A stretch of DNA of 64,000 nt from Fonsecaea monophora (lineage: Eukaryota; Ascomycota; Eurotiomycetes; Chaetothyriales; Herpotrichiellaceae): NCBI RefSeq assembly GCF_001642475.1, contig NW_019173982.1:124001-188000 (forward strand). Direction: 5' to 3'. Made by a program: the position numbers and the translations under genes. Below are positions 1-10,014 of the stretch, in pieces. Below the pieces are notes generated by a model that saw only the letters and a list, made by a program, of their open reading frames with translations, ran no database searches and was not told the DNA's origin. Position 1 is the stretch's first letter; every line of letters begins with the position of its first letter.

Positions 1-528
1 AGCTGTAATTGGTACTGGTCGTCCAGATTGAAGTACAAGTGACTAGCTATGCAGCCTGGTCTCGGTAAAAGGGGGGCGATTCAGCTGGGGACCCATGGCA
101 CCCCTTGACAGCAAATAGCAACAGAACCAGGCCCCCCAGTGCCTAGAAGCCGTTTCAACAGTAGCGCCACTCGTATGCATAGCACCAACCGTCGACGAAC
201 ACCCAGACTCTCCAAGGGGGGCTGCGGCGCGCTTCGTATCTCCGGGACTTGCCGCTGAGTTGTTGCTCGTGTTGAGAATGTGAGCAAAACAATGCCAATG
301 TTGCACACTCCATTCGCCAATGTCCATTTGACTATGTGCCACTGGCTTTGACCTATTTTTCGCAACTCTTGGTAGGCAGCAATTGAGCCTGATCAGATTT
401 GGGGACCCCTTAAAAGGCTGCAGACAAATATATGCATATCTTTGCATTCTCGCAGGTGATGGTGAGGTATTGACCAGCGGTTTAGAAGTACCTGTGGCGC
501 GTAGAGCAGAAACATATTCTTAGCCATC
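1..528. other. Left-edge non-coding region and leader of the Nudix gene
   Basis: No convincing coding sequence. Open frames on the minus strand here have no family resemblance and biased composition. The last part should hold the promoter and 5' leader of the plus-strand Nudix gene whose ATG is at 529. Confidence 0.5.
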
Positions 529-1356
529 ATGCCGTCGTTCATCCTGCCCAAAGTCTCTCCGAGCGTCGAAGTGACAATCCCGACGAACGTCACCCAGGAC
601 GAGCTGCTCGCATTCCGCCCCTTTAAGGACTGGCTCGCCACACTGCAGAAATCCATCAAGTTGCAAAAGTCCGAGGCTACACATGCCTTTTACGACAAGA
701 AGGACCCCTATCAATTACGTTCGATCAATGTTCATTCGGTGGAATGGTTCGGGCCTCGCATCGGCTTTATCTTGATGGAGACAGTGGTGCAGAATGCCGC
801 CGATCCACGACCATTGCCTGGTATCGTCTTCTTACGTGGTGGCAGCGTGGCCATCCTGATGATTGTCCGGCCAGAAGGAGACAGCGACGACAGATTTGTC
901 GTCATGACTCAACAGCCCCGGATACCCGCTGGGAGTCTTACTTTCTATGAGATCCCGGCTGGGATGATTGACGAGTCGGGTACCTTTGTGGGCGCTGCAG
1001 CGACCGAGATCCGCGAGGAGACAGGCTGGAAAGTACCACAGGGAGAGCTCGTCGACATGACGGAGATGGCGCTGAGGAACTCCACAGGTATCGAAAGCCA
1101 CTTGCAGAAGGCAATGTATCCCAGCCCCGGAGGGTGTGACGAGTTTATCGCCCTGTTCTTGTGGGAGAGGACCATGTCTCACAAGGAACTTGCCGAACTG
1201 AGAGGCAAATTGACTGGGAATCCCAAAGAAAGAGAAAAGATCAAGGTGAAGCTGGTCGAATACAAAGAGCTCTGGAGGGAAGGAGCGAGAGATGCGAAGA
1301 CGCTTTGCGCATGGGCGCTGTACGAGGGATTGACCAGGGATGGGATCTTGAAGTGA
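529..1356 (+). CDS. Nudix hydrolase, ADP-sugar/ADP-ribose pyrophosphatase type (plant NUDX14-like)
   Basis: Single-exon gene of 275 residues. Nudix enzymes hydrolyse a nucleoside diphosphate linked to another moiety; the layout here resembles plant NUDX14-type ADP-sugar/ADP-ribose pyrophosphatases (established for the family; the substrate here is inferred). Visible pieces are the LPGIVFLRGG strand (about 96-105), the EIPAGMIDE strand leading into the Nudix box (about 141-149), the catalytic helix ending TEIREETGW (159-167), and GGCDEFIALFLW downstream. The metal-binding EE pair of REUXEE is present, but the usual Arg is Thr and the upstream Glu of the GX5E element is Gly. The first in-frame ATG at 529 suits the family length. 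No targeting signal is obvious, so it is probably cytosolic. It ends tail to tail with the Ap4A phosphorylase, 114 bases away. Confidence 0.9.
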   Translation: MPSFILPKVSPSVEVTIPTNVTQDELLAFRPFKDWLATLQKSIKLQKSEATHAFYDKKDPYQLRSINVHSVEWFGPRIGFILMETVVQNAADPRPLPGIVFLRGGSVAILMIVRPEGDSDDRFVVMTQQPRIPAGSLTFYEIPAGMIDESGTFVGAAATEIREETGWKVPQGELVDMTEMALRNSTGIESHLQKAMYPSPGGCDEFIALFLWERTMSHKELAELRGKLTGNPKEREKIKVKLVEYKELWREGARDAKTLCAWALYEGLTRDGILK

Positions 1357-1470
1357 AGACGACGGCCATTTGGTCCTCAAAGAACGAGCTTGCTGACGAC
1401 TGCTAACCATTTGCGAGAGACTCTTGAGCGTCTTGGGAACCAGGTTTCATGTGCATAGACGTGGCTGCTA

Positions 1471-2407
1471 TCAGGTATCTTTTCTTGTTGCCACACCAAG
1501 TTCTGCCAGAACCTGTGCTGGTCCCAGCTTTTGCCATTGCTCCAGCTGTTGTGTATTCGTCATCCAGACCATGCCCATCATACCAGCAGCGTTGGCACTC
1601 GCTCCTTGCACTGCCACTCTTCGCCGGGGCACAACCATCATCCACCTTTTCGTAAGCATCATGTTGTGAGGGAAGTAGGAGAGAGTGTCCCCGGAACATC
1701 TTTGCCAGACCGTGTACGCCTCGTTGCGTAGCCTCTCGTATACTGGAAGCAAAGAGTCTAGTGTGCTCTCTGCTTCAGGCTGGAGAGGTTGGATAAAGTA
1801 TCTGAATGGAATGTTCTCGGGATTGAGTGCCTCCAGGTCGGGAAACAGCGTCAAGCCGTCCGAGCAAGGAATCACCTGCATGTGTTTGTGGAGTCTGCTG
1901 CAACCGGCCTCGTTCCCGCAGTTGAACATGATAAAATGCTCATGGCTCAATTGGTTAAGAACAACCCATGCGGCCGAGAGATCTGTCTTGTCGAGATTCT
2001 CCGTCTGTCGCCTGAACGAATCGAGCGTCAAGATCAGGTACTGTGGCCGAAAGACGGCGAAACGGTTCAGAACCAGAAGATGCGTCTCATGGACCTTAGT
2101 CACAATGAGGGCTGGGTCTGCGTCGACGAGGTCGCTCCCAGGTCCATATTTAGGGAGCTGGTCAAAGGCGGCGTTGTTGGTTGCATCGGCCGTCGCAGGT
2201 TTCGATGCCAACGCTGGACAGATGCGGAACTCGAACTTCAGGCTGTCGTCAGTCCGTGCATTGGATTAGCGAAAGAAATGCGACAATGTATCTCACATCG
2301 AACCCTTGATCCTTAGTCGTGAAGACTGTCTCAGGGCCATAAAGAATGATCTGCCGAGCAACCAAGTCGTCGAAAGCGCCAACCACCTGCTTCTCATCGA
2401 ACGACAT
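1471..2407 (-). CDS. APA2: Ap4A phosphorylase / ATP adenylyltransferase
   Basis: Two exons, modelled as complement(1471..2235, 2297..2407), 291 residues. Exon 1 begins MSFDEKQVVGAFDDLV and exon 2 resumes at FEFRICPAL, a hallmark of fungal Ap4A phosphorylases. The HIT-like active site HKHMQVIP lies near residue 155 and keeps His-x-His-x-Gln. The enzyme splits diadenosine tetraphosphate by phosphorolysis to ATP and ADP (family knowledge). The intron can be read two ways giving the same length: donor GTGAGA with acceptor GAAG (chosen for the better donor and branch distance), or donor GTTCGA at 2303 with acceptor ACAG at 2243. They differ only in the two residues before FEFR. The ATG at 2407 is needed to supply the N-terminus; the exon-2 frame alone has no ATG near its start. 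Confidence 0.9.
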
Positions 2408-3045
2408 CGTCAGGGAGACTTCTGAATTTCGTCGAAGCGGCGAGTCTGCATATACGGCACGATTACGAGGCTTTGAGAGGAGAACTAAGCCGTCTACACT
2501 GTATCGGTAACAACAGAATCATCGAGCCAAGTTGAGAGGTTTGTGGCAGGGTGTCTGACCTGCGCTCATTCACGTAAAACGGTGGCAACTCTGGTTGGTA
2601 GAAGGGAATTCTCTTCGGACACACCGCCACTCTATCATTCATCTACACTATTAGTCTTGTCATGTCATGAACGATTAGCCGTCTCGTTGCAACCGGGTCC
2701 TCCTCTGCTGCCTTGATGGATTGTTTCACTTTATCCTTGAACTCGGCTGCTCATACACGAGGTCCGGGTATTCCTGCAAGAAACAGGCAAGGATGAAGTC
2801 ACTTGATGGCACTCAATTGCTCCTGTTGGTCAGGGTTTTCCATGAGACTGGTTATCTATGGCTACACGCCTTCTCCGGCCTGTATCTTTCCACAATCTTG
2901 CCTTGCAGAATGCTTTGAAGAAGATACTGACCGGACTCTAATTCCACAGAATGAAGGCGAAGAACGAGCAGAGAGACGGTCCAGATGCCCGACCCTCAAT
3001 CCTCACGTTTGCCGTGTTCTGCAGACACCCTCCTCGATGATCCTG
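2408..3045. other. Intergenic: APA2 promoter side and 3' end of the SIR2-like gene
   Basis: No supported gene. The short open frames show no family features. The region should contain the promoter of the Ap4A phosphorylase and the 3' UTR of the SIR2-like gene, both on the minus strand. Confidence 0.5.
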
Positions 3046-6000
3046 TCAATCAGCTTCCCGCCGCAATGCTAACAGACCCGGAAGAGTGACTTGAGCCTCT
3101 TCATACATGGGCTCGAGTGGGAGGCCCTTCCTCACTAGGAAGAGACATTGTGAAAGCAGCTTTTGGGCCAGCTCCTTGATACGACCATCCAGATGAATAA
3201 CATCCTCGATTTCAACCTCAGGCAGGACCAACGACCGGGTTTCAAACGACCTCATAGCAAGCTTCATCCTCTGCACGTCATCAGCCCGAAGTTCCTCGCC
3301 ATTAAAAATCTTCTCTCGAACAGGAGCCAGGTCGTCCCTCATGTCCACCAATGCTGCCGTCGGCATCTGGCTCAGGAGGAGGGAAGAGTATTTGTGGCTG
3401 CCAGAAGAGATGGCCGAGGTGGAGAAGCTCTTTCGGGAGTCTCCTGCGTGGGCGACTGAGGCCATGAACTGCCACGAAGGCACCTCGTCCTCCTCGAGAA
3501 AGATGAGCGTTTCATTATCAGCATGGAAAGCGTAATCGAAGGTGATAGTGGCGCGATATGGGGCATCAAATATCTCGTGGCAGAAGGGACCATAGAGCCA
3601 CGGTTTCTCGGTGATTCGATCCCGCGCCTTCAACAGCTGCCTCTTGGCGTCTTCGCTGGTGTCCTTGATCAAAAATTGGATCACACTGTCTCTGTCGCTT
3701 GCCTCGTCAAACAAATCTGCGAACTTGTACAGCGGCGATCGAAAGACCGCCTCCGGAAGATGCTTTGATAGCAGATGAAGGGCTTCAGAAAGGTCTTGAG
3801 CAGCCTGTTTTGCAATTGAGGAACGTTCAACATAGTCGTCATCAACATCCCAATGACCTCCTGCTTCAATGTGGTTCCAAAGTTGTACAAGGTGTTCAAT
3901 GGTTTGGTCTCGATGGAGAGGGTCGACCTCGGTCCTCAAATACCTGCCGTAATCTCGGCTCAGGGTCGGTTCGTCGTAATAGAGGATCTGATGGGTATTC
4001 GCCGGATCATCGAAATAGTCGTCCATCTGCGCAATGTGATCGTCGCTGACCGATTCAAAAATGTATAGCTTGGCCCTCGTCTCACGACATCGTTGTAATT
4101 TGCGAGGGCCGTCTTTCAGTTTGGCAGATAACATTGGGAACACATGGCGGATGTAGACTTCATCCAACTGATCGCGCTCGCCTTGAAACAATATCTCATC
4201 CACAAAGACCGTGGAGTTGGTGATTGTATTCGGAGGGACAACCATGCCATCTGCAAACAAAATAGATCGGTGCAGGAGGGCTCTCATATAATTCTCGGGA
4301 GGGACACCAAACCGGTTCATTTTGGAATTGACATTGTCCATCGAAGGGCTGAACGCCACGCACTTTGCACTCCGTTGCATGGCGCTGGCCTTCGTTGATC
4401 TGGATCCGCTTGACGCTTGACGCTCGTGGAGAATAGAGGCCAGGAGGTCCTCAATCAGATGGCGACTCTCGTAGTTCCCGACGACCCAAGCGATCCCGCT
4501 CGATATGCGCAGCGCTCTGGCAGCTTCTTCCATCTTACCTCCACAGAGCATCGCCAACCCGCTTAGGGCACTCACCACCCATGTCTGAGCGTGATGGCGA
4601 GGAGGCACTTGAAGCAAAGCCGCCTCTTCTAGTTCCACATGGTGCAACTGCAGCTCCTTGAGACCTTCGTTCAGCCTCTGACAAAATCCCTGCTTCGCTT
4701 CAAGGATGGATGGGCCTCCGTTTCTGAGGATGTGGCTTAACGTCTCCCATACTTCAGAGCAGCTCTTTGCTGGTCGGACCTTATTCTTCTGTCAGTATGA
4801 TCCCGTGGACGATACACACAGGATGACTTGCCTGATGTCCTTCTGTCTGGAGGTTCATATTTTGCAGAATTCGGTTCCAGTCCTGTCTCGGCGACGTTCC
4901 TCCGTTGAGTGTTTGCAAAAATCTCGGGTTAGCTCTTTCTCCACTTCTCTCCTCAAAAAGAGTAACCAAGTCGATCAGGAGCAGTTTACACCAGTGAGGT
5001 CCCAGGTCTTCGGCCCATGATTTGATCTTCTGCTCGAAGCGAGGGAACTTGCTTTCGCCAGAATGTCTTTCTCCAAGAAAATATCCACTAAGAAGGCAAA
5101 ATCCAACAGGCGAATCCTCTGCAAGGTCCATGCTCAGGGTGAGGCCTTCAATTGACGACTCACACGAGCTCTTGGGGAATATGAGCCACACAATTGAGGC
5201 TTGCCTCTTGTTTGATAGGAAGCGAAGATAATCGAGGTTGTCATTCATATCACTTCCGCTGAAGCCGGCAACCAGCCATACCGTTCGTTTGAGAAGAATA
5301 TCGAGCACATCGGTCGCAAAAGAAGGTAGGCCCTGGGCACGCTGTAATCGGGTGTCGATGCAGCTGACTGGATCATAGCACGAACCGTGGATCTTGAAGA
5401 GGAAGGTTATTTTGCCACTCCCCAGCTGCGGCATGAGAGATCGTATAAAGGCAAAGGCTTTTGCCCCGTTCACAATCAGAACCAGTTTTTTGTCCAAGGT
5501 TGTCAGTGGTAACCGGTCTGAAATCTCCCTACCGTCCACGTGAGGATCCCCAATGACCTGGTAAAAGAGCGATGTCTTGCTTTCGATAGCCTTCTCCAGG
5601 TAGTTGTCAAAGTTCGTGGTCATGACGGCCGCAACTTGGCCAGTGGAAAGAAGTTCAGCAGCCCACGTATGTATCTTGTTATATGCAAACATTCCATTGT
5701 CTTGCTTCTCAGCCTGAAATGCATCCAACACTTGCAAATACTGCTGACCAAGGCGTCTCGAGATAACTTCGGTAACCATATAGTTAGGTACGGTTCTTTT
5801 GAGTTGGTCGAAATAGCCCAAGATCCCCTCGGACACTTGTAAAGATAAACATCAGCTGGCCATTCCCGGCTAGTCATGCTCAATACACACCTGTATCAGG
5901 CTGAATATCTGTCACAGCGACCTTCATCGCTGACGTCCATAACAGTTCCACAAAGTCATTCCACATGGGTAATTGCGCTGGCTTGAACGTGGAAATAGCA

Positions 6001-6167
6001 GCACCCAGGAATAATGTGGCTCGTCCTTTCGCCTTCTCAGTGAAGGAGTCGATGCGCGGAGCCGCTTCCACCAAATTGTGACTTTTGAAATCCCCTTGAG
6101 CCTCATGCGGGAACTCCATCAATCCGCTCGTCGCTGCTCGCTCCAGCAGCGTATGATTTGCCATCAT
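3046..6167 (-). CDS. SIR2-like (SIR2_2-type) domain protein with long unrecognised C-terminal region
   Basis: Three exons, modelled as complement(3046..4779, 4832..5835, 5891..6167), about 1004 residues. Residues about 50-300 carry a SIR2-like Rossmann fold: TLFLGAAISTFKP (51-63), MTTNFDNYLE (164-173), FKIHGSCYDP (239-248) and AGFSGSDMNDN (282-292). The Asn of TNFD and the His of KIHG are the residues used for NAD cleavage in SIR2 NADases; the usual GAG(I/V)S loop reads GAAIS. Intron 1 (55 bases, GT..AG) joins in phase 1. Intron 2 uses a GCAAGT donor after GHQ; acceptor AAG at 4780-4782 gives 52 bases, and ACAG at 4789-4790 would give 43 in the same frame. The C-terminal 700 or so residues are helix-rich, with no Walker A motif and no family I recognise. 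Function is unknown: a bacterial-immunity-like NADase is possible, a classic sirtuin deacetylase unlikely because the Zn-binding Cys module is absent. Confidence 0.8.
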
Positions 6168-7369
6168 GGCTGCTTTGATGAGCTGAGTTCAATATTCGGT
6201 GGTGAGGCCTCTGGTTGATAGTCGTTGGTAGATCAAGGACAGCGTTGATTGAGAGCGAGTGCTTTTCAACCCCTTCACCTATACCATCAATCGTGTTCTG
6301 ACCGGGCGGCCACCCTGTTATAATCGAGGACTGTCAGCTCCCTCGCGAGTGGCCAGTATTCTGTGTCAGAGTGCGCCAGCTAATCTTCGACTCGTGTTGC
6401 TGGCCGCAGGTGAGGCTCTACAGCATATGTAACACGCTAGCAAGAGCCCCTTTGATAGGCATCAGGCCAGGGTTTGGTCTCCTGGAAACCTTGGCGAGGT
6501 TGTTAAACAGTTGGCTAGACTCTGCAGCCTCAGGTGATGCAATGTGACACGAGTCTCAATAAGGGGGGGCCACAGGTTTGGCTGAGTTGACGCGAGACAA
6601 AGAGATGCATGTATTTGCGATCCAGCCGGACAGAACAAATAACTCTCGAGAGAAGGCTCTAGCCAACCATGATTTAAAAAGATAGCAAGGCAAATGCCAC
6701 GGCTGTCGGGCTTGTCATTGTTCGCCTACCTGGGTCTGGACCAACGCATCCGAGCTTCAGCGTATCGACAACGAATCGAATGGCTCACACCGGGGCGTGG
6801 GCATGTGCGTGGTGTCCCAAGAAGCCATGTAAGGGAACAATCACAGGGTGCCGCTGCATGTTTCTAATCCCGAAGAGAGGATTTCGAGTCGGGATAGATG
6901 AGGCTCTGAAGTGAAAGACGGAGAGGAGGAGCTCATTTGATTTTGTCATGTAAGGGAGCTGGGAGAGTGAAATTCGCAGGCACATGATGTGTTTGCAGTG
7001 AGAAAATACTGGCAATGACGATGCCCACACCGAGGCCAAGACTACCTATCTATTTCTACCTACAAGCGTCGACTAGGGGGCTATACTGTAGTAGCTTAGG
7101 TGGAGCACTTAAGCCCGAAACCCACCCACTTGGTCCCGGGACTTCCCTACCACACAAATGTCTAGGCACCTAAATCACCCCTAAGGTGCCACGAGCTCCT
7201 CCAGGTTCTCAGTAAAGATGTCAACGCCAATGAAGAGCTTGTCCTACCCAACTACCTTTCTGCCTACCCCCTCGTGGTAATAGGAAATTTTCCTCCGCCT
7301 TACTACTCTCAATCGACATCCTGGTCTGTCCTATCAATCTCATCTCCTCGTATATCCCTGCTATTCCCC
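6168..7369. other. Divergent intergenic region between the SIR2-like gene and the Zn2Cys6 gene
   Basis: 1.2 kb without a supportable gene. It should contain both divergent promoters and the leader of the Zn2Cys6 factor. An open frame reads through from 7274 into that gene, but the first ATG that directly precedes the zinc cluster is at 7370. Confidence 0.5.
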
Positions 7370-8392
7370 ATGCCACCATCCCTTCGGAAAGCATGCCACT
7401 CCTGCACAATCGCAAAGCGCCGTTGCGTGCCTCAACTCCCACAATGCACCAGATGTGCTGAGAAAGGACTGCGCTGCACCTACGACTTGGAACCTGTGAC
7501 GAATCTCGAGATAGGTAGCTCTTGTCCGCCGCAAACGATCGCGCAAAGCCCTTGGGAGCCACTATCTCCGATCATCTTCGATTCCGTCGCTTCGGCCCAC
7601 GAAGCCGCCGTGCATTCCTTCACCTCCGACAGACAAGAGATGCTCCCTGTGATGGCAAACCAGGAGACGCTCATGATGGTTGTCGAGCGTTACCTGAGAT
7701 TTATCCCCTTGCTCACGTTTCAGCAAAGAACCACTCCCTACATCCACAGCCAGCTGCTGTTGGCCAGTAAGCGGACTTCTGCAAGCGTGGTTCTCCTAGA
7801 TATCGATGGCTCTGAGGCCACACCAGGTACCAATGCTGCCTTTTTGAAAAGAATGCAACAGCATCTACTTTCTCTCAAAGTCGAACAGCTGACATTCACT
7901 GAGTTCCTGCCCGCATTTCACACGCTGGCTGCTGTCCTGCTCTCCTTCGTTCTGAACTTAGACCGACGACCGCCTATCCTATTTGATCTCTGGGCAACAT
8001 GGACAAACCATTTCCACACGACACTTCCGCGAACGCTTAGTAGCGACTTGTCGGCATGGCAAGCCTGGTGTACTGCTGAGAGCGCGCGCAGAACCTTTCT
8101 ATATATCCTTCTTCTTGAGGGAATAGTGGAAACAAGCCAGAAGGGATACTGCCACTACCGCCCTATGGTGGAGTCTCTACCCCTCGATGTAAGGACAGGT
8201 CTCTGGGAGGCAGAAACGGAAGAAGAGTGGCAAGCTGCCGTGGCTATCCATGGCGGCGTAGAGTCAGAATTGATTTCATGGGCCGAGTTCATTGGAAGTG
8301 GCGGCCCAGAGCCTCGTCAAGGTTATGACGGGATGCTTCAGCGGCTGCTTCTTATGATTCACTTTGGTAAGGCCGCTGCTGACGTCCAGTAG
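7370..8392 (+). CDS. Short Zn2Cys6 (fungal binuclear cluster) transcription factor
   Basis: 340 residues from the ATG at 7370; the frame is open further upstream, but family members start just before the cluster. The Cys residues at 9, 12, 19, 26, 29 and 36 fit CX2CX6CX6CX2CX6C exactly, with basic AKRRC between them, so this is a nuclear DNA-binding protein. The rest is helical and lacks a middle homology region I can recognise, as in many short C6 regulators. Targets are unknown. It lies about 500 bases upstream of QCR8 on the same strand and 1.2 kb from the divergent SIR2-like gene, which it might regulate (speculation). A further 3' exon cannot be excluded because a GTAAGG site occurs near the end. 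Confidence 0.8.
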   Translation: MPPSLRKACHSCTIAKRRCVPQLPQCTRCAEKGLRCTYDLEPVTNLEIGSSCPPQTIAQSPWEPLSPIIFDSVASAHEAAVHSFTSDRQEMLPVMANQETLMMVVERYLRFIPLLTFQQRTTPYIHSQLLLASKRTSASVVLLDIDGSEATPGTNAAFLKRMQQHLLSLKVEQLTFTEFLPAFHTLAAVLLSFVLNLDRRPPILFDLWATWTNHFHTTLPRTLSSDLSAWQAWCTAESARRTFLYILLLEGIVETSQKGYCHYRPMVESLPLDVRTGLWEAETEEEWQAAVAIHGGVESELISWAEFIGSGGPEPRQGYDGMLQRLLLMIHFGKAAADVQ

Positions 8393-8895
8393 CCCACCCC
8401 AGGCACACTGGTCTTATGCAACTGGGAAGATACCTTGCTTCATTCACGTCTCGGTGTGAGAAGGCCAACGTTCTCCACAGCCTTGTGGCGCAACGAGGTA
8501 CGTGGAATCCCTCCTGAAATACCCGAGTGGAAACTAATACTATTCACGTTAGACGGAAGCCGTGCTCCACCCCCATCGTGGGTCAGAAATCGTACTACAG
8601 TCTTCGATGCAAGTACGTCTTGGGAAGAGGAGGGAAAAGTACCGGGTCTGACTCTCGAGATACTTTGTACAGAACAATGACATCCCTCTTCATTAGAGCG
8701 ATGGCTCTCTTGTCTGACGGAGTATTTTCTTCGACTCCTTCTCCACTTGTGGGTGATAGCAACCCTCCCATATCCAGCAGTCACCGGACGAGGTCAAACA
8801 ACACCAGAGGTATATAAAAGGGAGAAGTGAGCGGTGGCCGCTCCTACCACACACCAACCTTGTTGCTGCGAGCTCATTCATCTAACCATTGAAAC
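8393..8895 (+). promoter_or_regulatory. QCR8 promoter region with TATA box at 8811-8818
   Basis: No supported gene in this 0.5 kb. TATATAAA at 8811-8818 lies 78 bases before the QCR8 ATG, followed by a leader in which TCTAACCATTGAAAC directly precedes the start codon. Placement relative to the start suggests a functional TATA box (inference). Confidence 0.55.
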
Positions 8896-9467
8896 ATGGA
8901 ATACAACCAAGACCTTCCCAAGGGCCGGACCTTGTAAGTCCCCCAAACTATATCAGCTCACCTGTAGAGCCGGATTGTCATTACTTGGATGTTAACAGTA
9001 TCTCTGCGGACACGTAGGGACCCAGTATTTTGCTGGGGCCACAAAGCTCTCCCACCACAGCGCGGCGTGGTCACATATGCAGTCTCACCGAACCGGCTCA
9101 ACCCGTTGGCGAACTCCTTGCACAGTGCAGTGTTTAACACATACCGTCGATCAAAGAATCAGGTGTTATACTGGGTGCCGCCCTTCGTTGTCGCTTATCT
9201 GTTGATGGACTGGGCTAATCGACGGTATGTCGAGTCGAGTCCCTGTACCATTTCTCTAGACAGTCAGGCAGGGGCCTCCGTGACACCCTTTCACTGAGAA
9301 TAGGAAGGAGGAAACCCGGACAACCCTGCTCTCTCCGCCCTTCCTTCCCTTCTCGGCACGATGCGCTATACACCGCACTTACATACCTGCTGACAAGGGC
9401 TCGCTGAGATAGGAACGCGCACCTCAATTCCAAAGCTGGCAGGGCAGAGGCAGCCAAGCGGAACTGA
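8896..9467 (+). CDS. QCR8: Cytochrome bc1 complex subunit 8 (ubiquinol-cytochrome c reductase)
   Basis: Three exons, join(8896..8933, 9018..9224, 9413..9467), 99 residues. Recognised from RGVVTYAVSPNR, NPLANSLHSAVFNTYRR and the membrane segment QVLYWVPPFVVAYLLMDWA, followed by the C-terminal LNSKAGR in exon 3, the usual Qcr8 order. Qcr8 is a small inner-membrane subunit of respiratory complex III that contacts cytochrome b. Exon 1 encodes MEYNQDLPKGRT and joins in phase 2 through GTAAGT..TAG; exon 2 joins exon 3 in phase 2 through GTATGT..ATAG. All junctions keep frame and the total length is normal for the family. The second intron (188 bases) is about three times longer than most introns in this window. 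Confidence 0.93.
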
Positions 9468-10014
9468 CCAAGGGGGGGAGGACAATCTGCATCTTAGAGA
9501 AAGGAGCATAGGAGACGAAACTCGGGTCCATTCACGTCGAATCCGCTGCGGTACTTCAACCAACGCGCGCGCGAGAGAGAGGGAGCGAGAGAGCGACCGA
9601 GTATTGCAGAAAGCCGAATCAAATCACCTTTCGTGAAGACTGTCTATGTACCTAGAGCACAAGGTCTATATGAAACATGAATCGTCCATGCGTCCGTCCT
9701 CCGCAGTCTGTGAAGTCACATGCATCATAACACACTTGTGCTCACTCACGCCACTCATACTCATGCCAAAGTCAAAGATGTGTTTGAATACATGTTCCGG
9801 AGAGGCAGAAACCATATGTAGTTCGTGCTGTGGTGCTCGTCGGTTGTTCTCGTGTGTCCGTGAGGGATGAATGACGAGATGATGGTCCTCTTCTACAGAT
9901 ACTGCTTTCCTTTTTCTCTTCGTTAAAACAAGATCGAAACTTCCTTTGCATTTTCATATTTCTGGCTCTTTGGCCCTACCATAAGACTAGAACTCGACGA
10001 TGCCCTCCAAATTG
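9468..10014. other. Convergent 3' region of QCR8 and SF3B1 homologue
   Basis: No gene seen. Contains 3' UTRs of two convergent genes and a simple-sequence tract of CG then GA steps at about 9565-9596. Confidence 0.5.
9565..9596. repeat. CG/GA simple-sequence tract
   Basis: Alternating CG dinucleotides run directly into GAGAGA-type repeats, with single interruptions. Confidence 0.7.
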
